A DNA stretch of 44,315 bases from JBBQVS01 sp038211295 (lineage in GTDB: Bacteria > Chloroflexota > Ktedonobacteria > Ktedonobacterales > Ktedonobacteraceae). The position numbers and the translations under genes are program-made. The notes below the pieces were generated by a model. It made no database searches. It worked only from the letters and a program-made list of their open reading frames with translations, and was not told the DNA's origin. Positions 8,342-16,722 of this stretch are shown here, piece by piece. How positions within the stretch are numbered: the first letter of the stretch is position 1; each line of letters starts with the position of its first letter. The stretch spans positions 1 through 44,315 of the forward strand of contig JBBQVS010000026.1 in NCBI GenBank assembly GCA_038211295.1. The letters run 5' to 3'.

Positions 8342-9322
8342 CTACTTCTGGCCCCAGCGTGGGGTCGTATCGAAACGGCGAAACAGGAATACGGTCAACG
8401 TAGTCAGTACCAGCCCTAGTGCGGCGTATAGAGCGTGCGTGAGCAACCAGTTTGTCAGGTCGGGCAGGTTTTGCTGCACTCGATTGAGTACCTGTTGTCG
8501 TTGGTCGAGCGTCATTGTGGGCGAGATACCGCTAAAGTATGCCTTCTGCATGTCAGGATAAAACGTAGATGCGAGTGTACTGTTGGTCGGATCCCATTGT
8601 GCTATCTTGAAATGCCCAAACAGGAACTCTGCCATCATCCAGCACGCCAGCCAGCCCACTAGCACGAGTGCTTTGATGAAGCCAGAAGACGCGGGTAAGA
8701 GTGTGCTGAAGAAAAAACCGATACTACTAAGGAGAAACACAACAGGGAGCGTAGAGATGACCCAGACCAGCAGGATTGCCTGTACATTGGGCGGCGGGTA
8801 ATTCACCAGATCGGACGGGCCGTCCAGACCGAGCCAGAGAAAGTGGGTTAGCGCGACACCCATGAGCAGCGTCCCAGCCAGTATCAGGAGCGCGAGGAGC
8901 AGGCACAGGGTCAGGCCAGCGAGATAACGGCCCCAGATGTAGGCACTTTTGGATAGGGGGGTCGCCATCAAAATCTCGTGAGTGCGTCTCTTTACATCGA
9001 GCGTCACCAGGTCGGCGGTGAGAAATGGCACCAACATCGCAAACCAGAGCATCAAGAGGCCCGGCATTTCCAGGAGAATGCCAGAGGCACTTGTACCCGC
9101 GAGCGAGACACACGAGCCTTTGTATAGCTCGACGCACGCTTTGAATTGTCCCAGCCACATAAAGGCAAGCGTTAACACGAAAACCATCGACGCGGTAATC
9201 CAGAATGAGCGACCTGCGAGCCTACGGCGCAACTCCCAACTAAACACCGCGAGTACACGAATGGGATGGGCCGACATGTCAAATGAGGTAGCTGTTTTAG
9301 CTGACGTCACATGTGAAATCAT
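8342..9322 (-). CDS. ABC-2 type permease of the sigma-linked cluster
   Basis: A 326-residue membrane protein. A short cytoplasmic N terminus (FSWELRRRLAGRSFW) precedes the first span (ITASMVFVLTLAFMWLG), followed by an extracytoplasmic loop with two Cys (FKACVELYKGSC) that could form a disulfide. Four or five more spans follow, the last near LGLVLTTLTVFLF. The motif LVTLDVKRRTHEILMATPLS is typical of ABC-2 permeases. The frame also allows GTG 9325, but ATG 9322 has AAGGAG six bases upstream, so I start there. It pairs with the ATPase 15 bases downstream. Confidence 0.85.
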   Translation of the reverse strand: MISHVTSAKTATSFDMSAHPIRVLAVFSWELRRRLAGRSFWITASMVFVLTLAFMWLGQFKACVELYKGSCVSLAGTSASGILLEMPGLLMLWFAMLVPFLTADLVTLDVKRRTHEILMATPLSKSAYIWGRYLAGLTLCLLLALLILAGTLLMGVALTHFLWLGLDGPSDLVNYPPPNVQAILLVWVISTLPVVFLLSSIGFFFSTLLPASSGFIKALVLVGWLACWMMAEFLFGHFKIAQWDPTNSTLASTFYPDMQKAYFSGISPTMTLDQRQQVLNRVQQNLPDLTNWLLTHALYAALGLVLTTLTVFLFRRFDTTPRWGQK

Positions 9323-9393
9323 CACTACTCCTTTTATCTACTTCTTTCGTAGCTCTACTACGAGAGATGTTTTCAAAAGGTTCGCATATTTTG

Positions 9394-10263
9394 TCATTGT
9401 GCGAGAAGTCGCTGTGCGTGTATCGATTGCGCGAGAACAACCACAAATAGAGCGACCAGACCGATAAGAGCGAAAAGCAACTCCATCTGTGATGTCAGGG
9501 GAAGTGGTGTCACGCCTTCATAAACAAAGACTTTCGTTGTGAGCATCACACGTCCCAACCAGACCGCATAAGTAAGCAGTGCCGCGGTTGTGACGGATAT
9601 AAACAGAGAGAGTAGCAGGGCGATACCAGACACGAGGAGGAGCGGCGTAATCCAGTGCAACGTCAAAAGCAGGAAGTTGCCTCCGCCATGCGACCAGAGC
9701 AAAAAGCTTGTGCAGAGGCCAAGCAGGGTATCATAGCCCAGAATGATGCTCAGGCGTGCCAGAATAAGTTGTTGTGGTGATGGTGGACAGACCAGTTCAT
9801 GCTCCAACGTATGTAAATGTGACGAGCGGAACATTCTGACGGTGCCGAAATAGACAATCAAGGGGCTGGTTACGCGAAGTAGAAATACAGACGCGCCACC
9901 AAAAGGACTGAAGATTACCAGCACGCCGAGGCAGAAAATAAGCGCGGTGAGCAGCCAGAATGATGGGCGCAGCAGGCTTGCCTGTACCGACGCGATCTCT
10001 ATAAACCAGCAACACTTCTTCACCACACTCCGACGTCGCGCGGAAATCGCGGCGCGAACAGGCGAAAATGTGGGCAGGTGCGGTGTGAGATGTACAAGTA
10101 AACGGCGCGTATCAAGCACTGTGGGAGTTGGTGCGTGCCATTCGCTCAAGCGCATCAATACAGGTGTCAGTTCCGCGATTTCATCAGGTGTCGCGTCCTG
10201 CTCTTGTAACGTACTCATGAGCTGTTCGGAATTATCCAGAGGCCAACGGTTGTGAGATTGCAT
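9394..10263 (-). CDS. Sigma-linked multi-span membrane protein (possible anti-sigma/transport protein)
   Basis: A 289-residue protein of unrecognised family. Residues 1-110 are soluble (ATPDEIAELTPVLMRLSEWHAPTPTV, then LLVHLTPHLP). About five membrane spans follow, beginning at FWLLTALIFCLGVLVIF and ending at LLFALIGLVALFVVVLA. Its ATG shares one base with the TAA of the upstream ECF sigma gene, so the two are translationally coupled, the usual layout for a sigma factor and its membrane anti-sigma. The soluble N terminus could bind sigma, but there is no HxxxCxxC zinc anti-sigma motif. The multi-span part resembles an ABC-2 permease half more than a one-span anti-sigma. The role is inferred from context only. 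Confidence 0.65.
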   Translation of the reverse strand: MQSHNRWPLDNSEQLMSTLQEQDATPDEIAELTPVLMRLSEWHAPTPTVLDTRRLLVHLTPHLPTFSPVRAAISARRRSVVKKCCWFIEIASVQASLLRPSFWLLTALIFCLGVLVIFSPFGGASVFLLRVTSPLIVYFGTVRMFRSSHLHTLEHELVCPPSPQQLILARLSIILGYDTLLGLCTSFLLWSHGGGNFLLLTLHWITPLLLVSGIALLLSLFISVTTAALLTYAVWLGRVMLTTKVFVYEGVTPLPLTSQMELLFALIGLVALFVVVLAQSIHAQRLLAQ

Positions 10264-10859
10264 TATTGTGTCAGTCCTTCTTGTATACCTGTGAGCGAAC
10301 GGCGTAGCTGGCGCGTGCCAACGGAGAGTCGGGATTTGACCGTTCCAAGCGGGATGTGCAGTACGTCCGCGATTTCCTGCAAACTCAAGCCGTTATAGAA
10401 GCGTAACAGCAGTGTTGCACGATACTCATCGGTAAGCTGCCCGATTGCGTGAGCGACTATACCTCCTTGCTCTGCTAACACGACCTGCTCTTCCGGCCCC
10501 AACGCGCTATCCTGTACACCCGCCAGTATCGCCTCACATGGCTGTATCATGTGATTGATTGTTGCAGACTTGAAATGGTCTCGAACAAGATTTGTCGCGA
10601 TAGTATAGAGCCAGGGCTTGACTGGGCGGCCTTGCTGATAACTGTGCTGTTGTAATACGCGCAAAAAGGTCTCTTGCACGATATCTTCTGCAAGAGGACG
10701 GTTTCCGCCAACATAGCGGTAGAGATAGCCTAGAAGCTGCCCATAATGACGCTCCACCAATATCGTAAGAGCGGCCTCTTTGCCGAGCATAACCTCGGCC
10801 ATCAACTGCTCGTCGCTCAGACTGTTCACGTGTTCGCAAAACTCCTCCGGTGCAATCAC
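10263..10859 (-). CDS. ECF-type RNA polymerase sigma factor
   Basis: A 198-residue sigma-70 of the extracytoplasmic-function group. Region 2 covers about 33-96 with the core-binding/-10 motif AEDIVQETFLRVLQQ and PWLYTIATNLVRDHFK. Region 4 covers about 135-190 with the helix-turn-helix LSLQEIADVLHIPLGTVKSR. It would direct RNA polymerase to stress promoters, probably including its own cluster. The first codon is GTG 10859. A GTG at 10829 preceded by GGAGGAG is an alternative start that gives 188 residues. Its stop overlaps the next gene by one base, and rlmB ends 54 bases upstream. Confidence 0.92.
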   Translation of the reverse strand: MIAPEEFCEHVNSLSDEQLMAEVMLGKEAALTILVERHYGQLLGYLYRYVGGNRPLAEDIVQETFLRVLQQHSYQQGRPVKPWLYTIATNLVRDHFKSATINHMIQPCEAILAGVQDSALGPEEQVVLAEQGGIVAHAIGQLTDEYRATLLLRFYNGLSLQEIADVLHIPLGTVKSRLSVGTRQLRRSLTGIQEGLTQ

Positions 10860-10913
10860 TCTCTCATTGCGTTACGAGATAGTCACCCGAAAGGTCCGCG
10901 AGTTGACCTGTGC

Positions 10914-11654
10914 CTACGCTTTTTCGCGTTGGCGGAGTGCCTCATAGAGGGCGATGCTTCCCGCGACTGCGGCGTTAAGCGAGTTGACTTGTCCGTGCAT
11001 GGGGAGCTTTACCAGGAGGTCGCAATGCTCGCGTACAAGCCGTGCGATGCCCTTGCCCTCGTTGCCGACGACGATTGCGAGCGGCCCTGTGAGGTTTGCC
11101 TTGTGATAAAAGGTCTTCGCCTCGCCCGCCAGCCCAACGACCCACACGTTTTCTTGTTTGAGTTGCTCAATGGTGCGCGTCAGGTTCGCCTCTTGCGCTA
11201 TTAGAAGATGCTCGGTTGCACCCGCCGACGTTTTGACGACGGTGGCGTTGACCTCCGCGGCCCGATGCTCTGGCAACACAATACCGTGAACACCCGCTGC
11301 CTCCGCCGTTCGCAGCAGTGAGCCAAGATTGTTTACATCCTGAATCGCATCCAAAATGAGCAGAAATGGAGCCTCGCCCTTGCGCTTGGCATATGCCAGA
11401 ATGTCGGAGACGCTGCTGTATTTGCGCTCCTCGACCAGCACCATACAGCCTTGATGCACGGCTCCGTGACTGAGTTGGTCGAGCCGTGAGCGCGACATCA
11501 TATCAATCGGGATTTGACGCTGCTCCGCCTCTTCCACAATCGCGGCCACTGTTGGTGCGTCGCGCTGGCCCTCCGCCAAGAGTAGCCGTTTGACTTGTCG
11601 TGCGGAGTGCAGGGTCTCTAAAACGGGATTCCGTCCCCAGATGTATTCAGGCAT
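10914..11654 (-). CDS. rlmB: 23S rRNA 2'-O-methyltransferase of the TrmH/SPOUT family (RlmB)
   Basis: A 246-residue SPOUT methyltransferase. The N-terminal substrate-binding domain begins IWGRNPVLETL (about 4-14). The knot domain shows the three family motifs: ILDAIQDVNNLGSLLRTAEAAGV (about 99-121, with the catalytic NLGSLLR), IVVGNEGKGI near 195 and VKLPMHGQVNSLNAAVAGSIALYE near 217. RlmB methylates G2251 in the peptidyl-transferase loop of 23S rRNA using SAM. Length and motifs are complete. ATG 11654 has only a weak SD and lies behind an AT-rich gap (11655-11829) likely to hold its promoter. Confidence 0.93.
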   Translation of the reverse strand: MPEYIWGRNPVLETLHSARQVKRLLLAEGQRDAPTVAAIVEEAEQRQIPIDMMSRSRLDQLSHGAVHQGCMVLVEERKYSSVSDILAYAKRKGEAPFLLILDAIQDVNNLGSLLRTAEAAGVHGIVLPEHRAAEVNATVVKTSAGATEHLLIAQEANLTRTIEQLKQENVWVVGLAGEAKTFYHKANLTGPLAIVVGNEGKGIARLVREHCDLLVKLPMHGQVNSLNAAVAGSIALYEALRQREKA

Positions 11655-11829
11655 GAATAATTCTCTGTTCTTCCTATATATATTTTTTTATTCGTTTAGC
11701 TAAAATAATTATGGGTATATAGATGCATGGCGCAAACAAGCAGGTGTGGTTCGCCACGCTCCTTCGTGCATAGTAATGGTGGCGGCTCGCTTCTGCCATG
11801 CCCCTCTTGCCCTTGTTGACACTTCACTC

Positions 11830-13011
11830 TTACAATAACGCTACAATCGCTTCTTGCGCTGGCACACCTGTTACCTCAGCGTCATTGGCATGTATGAGCA
11901 GGTCGATCTCGCTGCGTACCCCGAATTCGGGTAGATAGATTCCAGGTTCGATGGAGCAGCAGGTGTTGGGCAACAACACGCGTTCGTCCTGTGTCTCGAA
12001 GTTATCGTTGTTCGCGCCGTTGCCGTGTTCCTCGATGCCAATGTTGTGGCCAGTGCGATGCACAAAGAAATCGCCGTAACCCGCATTCACAATCACGGCG
12101 CGGGTGACATCATCGACCTGTCGCCCCTCGACGCGCTCGCCTGCCGCGAGTCGCGCCTGTATAAACGCAACGCCAGCATCGCGGGCGCGGCGTACAATCT
12201 CGAACACTTCGCGGTGTTTTTGTGGAATTTCGTCCTGTCTTCCCACGAAGGCGACCCAGGTATAATCGGCGTAGACCGCCCCCACGTCGGGCAATTTGGC
12301 CCAGAAATCGAACAGGAGAAAGTCGCCACGCCCAATTGGGTGATGCAGCTCCAATGTTGGCACATAGTGTGGATTGCCACTGTTCGCGTTTACCGCCACA
12401 ATCGGTGGCTCTGGCACGAGCAAGCCCGCCTGCTGTATAAGTGTCGCGAAACGTTGTTGCACCGCGTACTCGTCTAACTCAACGCTGATGTGTAGATCGT
12501 TTGTCAGTTCCGCGAAAAGTTGGTCTTTTGCCGCGATTAAACGCCGCCCGGCCTCACGATGGCTCGCAATCTGCTCATCGGTTAGCTCGGCCACGAAGCG
12601 TTGCGAGAGGTTCGCGGAACTCACGACCTCCACTCCAAACGAGCGCACCAGTTCTATCGTGCCGGCATCGACACGCGCGATAGAAGGAATAGCATTCATG
12701 GGCGAATACTCCATCGCGACATGCATACCCGTCTGCAATACACTTTTTATGTGCTGCTGCATCTCTTCCCAAGTACGAAAAATCAGTCGAGAACCCTCTA
12801 GCGAGCGCAACACATGCGACTCGACGGCACTGACAATCGCGGTTGGCGTACCCTGTGCTGGCACGAAATAAAACCAACGCCGCGTATACATCTCGTGCAT
12901 GGGTAGCTCTAACACCTGATATGCGATAGGGTTTGACTTGCGAAAATCGTAAAAGAGCCAACCATCCAACCCTTCCGCCTGTAACGCCGCTTGAATGCGC
13001 TCGATGGTCAT
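11830..13011 (-). CDS. M24-family peptidase (Xaa-Pro aminopeptidase-like)
   Basis: A 393-residue pita-bread metallopeptidase. The N-terminal creatinase-like domain covers about 1-150. In the C-terminal catalytic domain the dinuclear metal ligands are recognisable in order: Asp in LLFDFWAKL, Asp in YADYTWVAFVG, His in HRTGHNIGIEEHG, Glu in SIEPGIYLPEFG and Glu in RSEIDLL. The family cleaves the first residue from Xaa-Pro peptides. The first metal motif departs from the usual DxG form (DFW), so substrate choice may differ. Start ATG 13011 has AGGGG upstream. It lies in the same orientation as ppdK but is separated from it by a 33-bp inverted repeat, so it is probably transcribed on its own. Confidence 0.87.
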   Translation of the reverse strand: MTIERIQAALQAEGLDGWLFYDFRKSNPIAYQVLELPMHEMYTRRWFYFVPAQGTPTAIVSAVESHVLRSLEGSRLIFRTWEEMQQHIKSVLQTGMHVAMEYSPMNAIPSIARVDAGTIELVRSFGVEVVSSANLSQRFVAELTDEQIASHREAGRRLIAAKDQLFAELTNDLHISVELDEYAVQQRFATLIQQAGLLVPEPPIVAVNANSGNPHYVPTLELHHPIGRGDFLLFDFWAKLPDVGAVYADYTWVAFVGRQDEIPQKHREVFEIVRRARDAGVAFIQARLAAGERVEGRQVDDVTRAVIVNAGYGDFFVHRTGHNIGIEEHGNGANNDNFETQDERVLLPNTCCSIEPGIYLPEFGVRSEIDLLIHANDAEVTGVPAQEAIVALL

Positions 13012-13030
13012 ATAAATCCCCTGAAAATCA

Positions 13031-13115
13031 AAATGCAGGGAGACCGCGAGGGTCTCCCCTACACGTTAGGCAATCGTAAATATGTAGGGGAGACCCTCGC
13101 GGTCTCCCTGCATTT
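13031..13115. repeat. 33-bp perfect inverted repeat with nested palindromes
   Basis: Arms 13031-13063 and 13083-13115 are perfect complements around a 19-nt spacer. Each arm is itself nearly palindromic (GGGAGACC, then GCGA, then GGTCTCCC), so it can form either one long stem or two small ones. It lies just after the ppdK stop and before the M24 start, so it could act as a terminator. The core GCGGTCTCCCTG is repeated at 32928-32939 and, with changes, near 18757, which marks a dispersed family. Confidence 0.75.
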
Positions 13116-13125
13116 CCTGCATGTA

Positions 13126-15906
13126 TTAGCGGTCACGCTCCTGTGTTGTCAGCGCAGCCTGAGCAGCAGCGAGTCGTGCGACGGGAACGCGGAACGGTGA
13201 ACAACTGACGTAATCCAGCCCAATCATGTGACAGAACTCGATGCTATCAGGGTCTCCACCATGCTCGCCACAGATGCCAAGTTCAAGCTCTGGATTTGCC
13301 TTGCGCCCCTTTTCGGCGGCCATGCGTACCAGCTGGCCCACGCCATCGCGGTCCAGCGTCTGGAAGGGGTTCAGAGGTAAAATCTTGACTTTGTGCTTCA
13401 GGCCCGGCTCTTCGAGGCCATCGACATAGCGTAGCAAGAACTTCCCTTCGGCATCGTCGCGGCTATAGCCAAACGTGGTTTGCGTCAGGTCATTTGTGCC
13501 AAAGCTGAAGAAGTCGGCGACGGGGGCGATCTGGTCGGCGGTCAATGCCGCACGGGGCAGTTCGATCATCGTGCCAAACTTGTACTCGATAGCTCCGCCA
13601 ACCTCGTCGGCGATTTCGTGCGCGACAGCTTCCAACTGGCGACGCACCTCTTTTAGCTCGTTGACATGCCCGACCAATGGAATCATGATCTTGGGATGAA
13701 TCTTCTTGCCTTCCTGCGCCAACTCGCGGGCCGCCTCCAGAATGGCGCGAGTCTGCATGACGTTGATTTCAGGGTAGAGCAAGCCAAGCCGACAGCCGCG
13801 CAGACCGAGCATGGGGTTCATCTCGCGCATTGCGCCAACCGCTTCCAGCAGTTCGCGCTTCTCCGCTAGCTCGGCGGGGTTTTCTCCGTTTGTCTCAAGA
13901 CGTGTCACATCGACAAGCAACTCCTCGTATGAGGGCAAGAACTCGTGCAAGGGTGGATCAATCAAGCGAATGACAACCGGATACCCTTCGCCCGTTTTGG
14001 GGTCTATCATCGCCTCGAAGATGCCCTTGAAGTCGCTGCGCTGGAACGGTAGCAGCTTGTCAAGCTCGATCTGTCGCTCGGCAGTTGTCTTTGCCAGAAT
14101 CATCTTCTGCACAATGGGCAGGCGTTCCTGTTCCATGAACATGTGCTCTGTACGGCAGAGTCCGATACCCTCGGCACCAAAGGAGATGGCGCGTTTAGCA
14201 TCTCGGGGATAGTCCGCGTTGGCCCAGACGCCCAATTTGCGCTCGGCATCGGCCCATGTGAGCAGCTTCTTTAAGTCCACTTCTTTATCATAGTCGGCCT
14301 CGACGGTTTTGATGATGCCCGCGAAGACCTCGCCAGTCGCGCCATCAATCGAAATGTCGTCGCCTTCCTTGATAATCATATCCGAGCCGACAACGCGGAA
14401 GAGATGCTCGGCCTCGCTCACCCGAATACCTTCACAGCCAGCGACGCACGGCAGCCCAAGTCCACGCGCCACAACCGCCGCGTGACTGGTCGCGCCACCG
14501 CGTGCGGTGAGAATACCCTTCGCCACCAGCATTCCATGCACATCGTCGGGGCTTGTCTCTGGTCGCACCAGCACAACGGGCGTGCCAGCCTTGCCCAACT
14601 CTTCGGCGCGGTCCGCGTTGAAGATGGCTTTGCCAAAGGCAGCCCCTGGGGATGCGTTCAAGCCCTTTGCCAGCAAGCGACCTTCTTTTTCAGCCAGCTT
14701 CTTTTCGGCATCGTCGAAGCGGGGCAAGAGTAACTGGTAGACGTGGTTTGGCTCGACGCGCTTTACGGCGTCTTGTTTGGAGATGAGACCCTCCGCAACC
14801 ATGTCAACGGCGACCTTTACGGCGGCACCAGCGTTGCGTTTCGCGGAGCGCGTTTGCAGCATATACAGATGTCCACGCTCGACGGTGAACTCTAAATCCT
14901 GCATATCTTTGTAGTGTTTCTCCAAACGATTGGCGATCTCTTGAAATTCCTGATAGACATGAGGCAGGTCTTCTTGCAACTTGCTGATCTTTGAAGGTGT
15001 GCGAATACCAGCTACTACGTCCTCGCCTTGCGCGTTCAGCAGATACTCACCGTACAATTGCTTCTCGCCAGTGCCGGGGTCGCGGGTGAACGCGACACCC
15101 GTGCCGCTATCGCTGCCCATATTGCCAAACACCATGCTCTGCACGTTGACGGCGGTGCCAAGCGTGTGCTCAATCTTGTTGAAGTTGCGATAGTCGATGG
15201 CGCGTTTATTGTTCCACGAGGAGAACACGGCCTCGATAGCCTTCTCTAACTGCTTGTATACGTCGGTGGGAAATGGTTCGCCCGACTGCTTTTCCGCGAT
15301 ATGCTTGAACTCGCCAACGAGCTTTTTCAGTTCGGCGGCGGGAATTTCGGCATCGGTCTTGACGTTTGACTGCTGTCGGTACTTCTCCAGCACATGCTCG
15401 AAATCCTGTGGGTTGGTGTCAAGCACAATCTTGCTGAACATCTGGATGAAGCGGCGGTATGCATCGTAGGCGAAACGCTCGTCGCCTGTGAGGGCGACAA
15501 GTCCCTGCACCGTCTCGTCATTGATGCCGAGATTCAGCACAGTATCCATCATACCCGGCATGGAGAACTTCGCGCCAGAGCGGACAGAGACGAGCAGCGG
15601 ATTCTCTTGCTTGCCAAAGTGTTTGCCCGTTTGCTGCTCTACAACCTTGAGAGCCTCAAGAGTCTGTTGCCACATGCCCTGTGGAAAGTGCTTCTCCGAA
15701 TCGTAGTAGGCATTGCAGGCTTCGGTGGTGATGGTGAAGCCAGGAGGAACGGGCAAGCCAGCGTTCGTCATCTCGGACACGCCCGCGCCCTTGCCGCCAA
15801 GCAGGTCGCGCATCTTGGCGTTGCCCTCACTAAAGAGATAGACCCATTTACGTGGGGATTGTTTTACCGCCTCGTCCAGTCCCGAACGAGTGATTTGTTG
15901 TGTCAT
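13126..15906 (-). CDS. ppdK: Pyruvate, phosphate dikinase
   Basis: A 926-residue enzyme that interconverts pyruvate, ATP and phosphate with PEP, AMP and pyrophosphate. The N-terminal ATP-grasp domain starts WVYLFSEGNAKMRDLLGGKGAG. The phosphohistidine swivel has GGATSHAAVVARGLGLPCVAG with the phosphorylated His at 475. The C-terminal TIM-barrel PEP/pyruvate domain ends LGICGEHGGDPDS with the acid-base Cys at 879. The frame is open from 15933, but that start would place the SD inside the gene. ATG 15906 has GGAGGG nine bases upstream. Length is normal. It lies 46 bases after the HEPN gene, probably in one operon. Its direction of use cannot be told; PEP supply for gluconeogenesis is common. 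Confidence 0.96.
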   Translation of the reverse strand: MTQQITRSGLDEAVKQSPRKWVYLFSEGNAKMRDLLGGKGAGVSEMTNAGLPVPPGFTITTEACNAYYDSEKHFPQGMWQQTLEALKVVEQQTGKHFGKQENPLLVSVRSGAKFSMPGMMDTVLNLGINDETVQGLVALTGDERFAYDAYRRFIQMFSKIVLDTNPQDFEHVLEKYRQQSNVKTDAEIPAAELKKLVGEFKHIAEKQSGEPFPTDVYKQLEKAIEAVFSSWNNKRAIDYRNFNKIEHTLGTAVNVQSMVFGNMGSDSGTGVAFTRDPGTGEKQLYGEYLLNAQGEDVVAGIRTPSKISKLQEDLPHVYQEFQEIANRLEKHYKDMQDLEFTVERGHLYMLQTRSAKRNAGAAVKVAVDMVAEGLISKQDAVKRVEPNHVYQLLLPRFDDAEKKLAEKEGRLLAKGLNASPGAAFGKAIFNADRAEELGKAGTPVVLVRPETSPDDVHGMLVAKGILTARGGATSHAAVVARGLGLPCVAGCEGIRVSEAEHLFRVVGSDMIIKEGDDISIDGATGEVFAGIIKTVEADYDKEVDLKKLLTWADAERKLGVWANADYPRDAKRAISFGAEGIGLCRTEHMFMEQERLPIVQKMILAKTTAERQIELDKLLPFQRSDFKGIFEAMIDPKTGEGYPVVIRLIDPPLHEFLPSYEELLVDVTRLETNGENPAELAEKRELLEAVGAMREMNPMLGLRGCRLGLLYPEINVMQTRAILEAARELAQEGKKIHPKIMIPLVGHVNELKEVRRQLEAVAHEIADEVGGAIEYKFGTMIELPRAALTADQIAPVADFFSFGTNDLTQTTFGYSRDDAEGKFLLRYVDGLEEPGLKHKVKILPLNPFQTLDRDGVGQLVRMAAEKGRKANPELELGICGEHGGDPDSIEFCHMIGLDYVSCSPFRVPVARLAAAQAALTTQERDR

Positions 15907-15952
15907 GTCAGGTATCCCTCCAACGTATAACAAAGAAATAAGTTGTTCGCGC

Positions 15953-16516
15953 TTACGCGCTCAGTACAATGTTTCTGGCCCAACGCAATATAGTACGAGC
16001 ATGTTGTACATATTCGGCGGCCTGCTCCGCGCTGACAACCTCGTCTGCCTCCTCTGGTGGAGTGTTGACATAGAAGGCTTCAGGGTGGAACGGCGTAAGA
16101 ATCGCTAGCTCGTTCTGGATATTTTCGGGCGCACCAACGGTGACACCCAGTACGCGCAGATCATGAGTATAGGGCGAACGCCGCCCCAGACGCAGCACGC
16201 TGATGGATTGCGCGGCCTTCTCAGCCGCTTGATTGCAAAAGTCGGCGCAGGCAAAGTGTCGTCCTAGACTCAATTCGACTGTCGCAGTCGCCATATCTTG
16301 CGCCGCCTCCGCGAAGACAGCTACGGCCCCTTGTATATCGCCTTGCAAAGGAACCGACTCGGCTTCATCGTCCTCATCTTCTCGCGTCGATGTAGTGTGC
16401 GCGATGACCGCCTTTGTGTCCTCGTTCAACGTTACCTCTTGCGAGAGAAGCAGTGCTAAGTCCTCTTCATTCTCACCATCGGGAAGTATAGAGTTATGAT
16501 CGTGCGTCGATGCCAT
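15953..16516 (-). CDS. HEPN-domain protein
   Basis: A 187-residue protein. Residues 1-60 are acidic and probably disordered (TREDEDDEAES). Residues 65-185 match the HEPN helical bundle by pattern: MATATVELSLGRHFACADFCNQAAEKAAQ, then YTHDLRVLG, PENIQNELAIL and a final helix HARTILRWARNIV. HEPN proteins are often RNases or nucleotide-binding partners of MNT nucleotidyltransferases. Here no MNT gene is adjacent and the RxxxxxH catalytic motif of toxin-type HEPN is not visible, so a non-nuclease role is more likely. It is the first gene of a probable operon with ppdK, behind a strong promoter. Its link to ppdK is unexplained. Confidence 0.75.
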   Translation of the reverse strand: MASTHDHNSILPDGENEEDLALLLSQEVTLNEDTKAVIAHTTSTREDEDDEAESVPLQGDIQGAVAVFAEAAQDMATATVELSLGRHFACADFCNQAAEKAAQSISVLRLGRRSPYTHDLRVLGVTVGAPENIQNELAILTPFHPEAFYVNTPPEEADEVVSAEQAAEYVQHARTILRWARNIVLSA

Positions 16517-16583
16517 GCTATTGTTTTATCCTTGTTTGCTAACTCGCTCACGTATACTGCATTTCCTCTCAGACCTCTTGCCC

Positions 16584-16613
16584 ATAATATGCCCAACCGA
16601 TACATTCTGTCAA
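16584..16613 (-). promoter_or_regulatory. Strong sigma-70 promoter of the HEPN-ppdK operon
   Basis: On the minus strand TTGACA (16613-16608) and TATTAT (16589-16584) are separated by 18 bp. Transcription would begin near 16577, about 60 bases before the HEPN ATG at 16516. The -35 is a perfect consensus. Confidence 0.6.
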
Positions 16614-16722
16614 TGCGTAAGCAGAGGGGAACTTTCTGTGGCAGTGCTACGTCTTCTCTATGGCAAACATGGGCAAGCGTCGGCAAGCATGACACAGAGT
16701 GACACAAAGAGAAGGAAACGAT

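Noticed and set aside
13031..13115. CRISPR-like repeat.
   Set aside because: It is one inverted pair, not direct repeats with regular spacers, and no cas gene is present.
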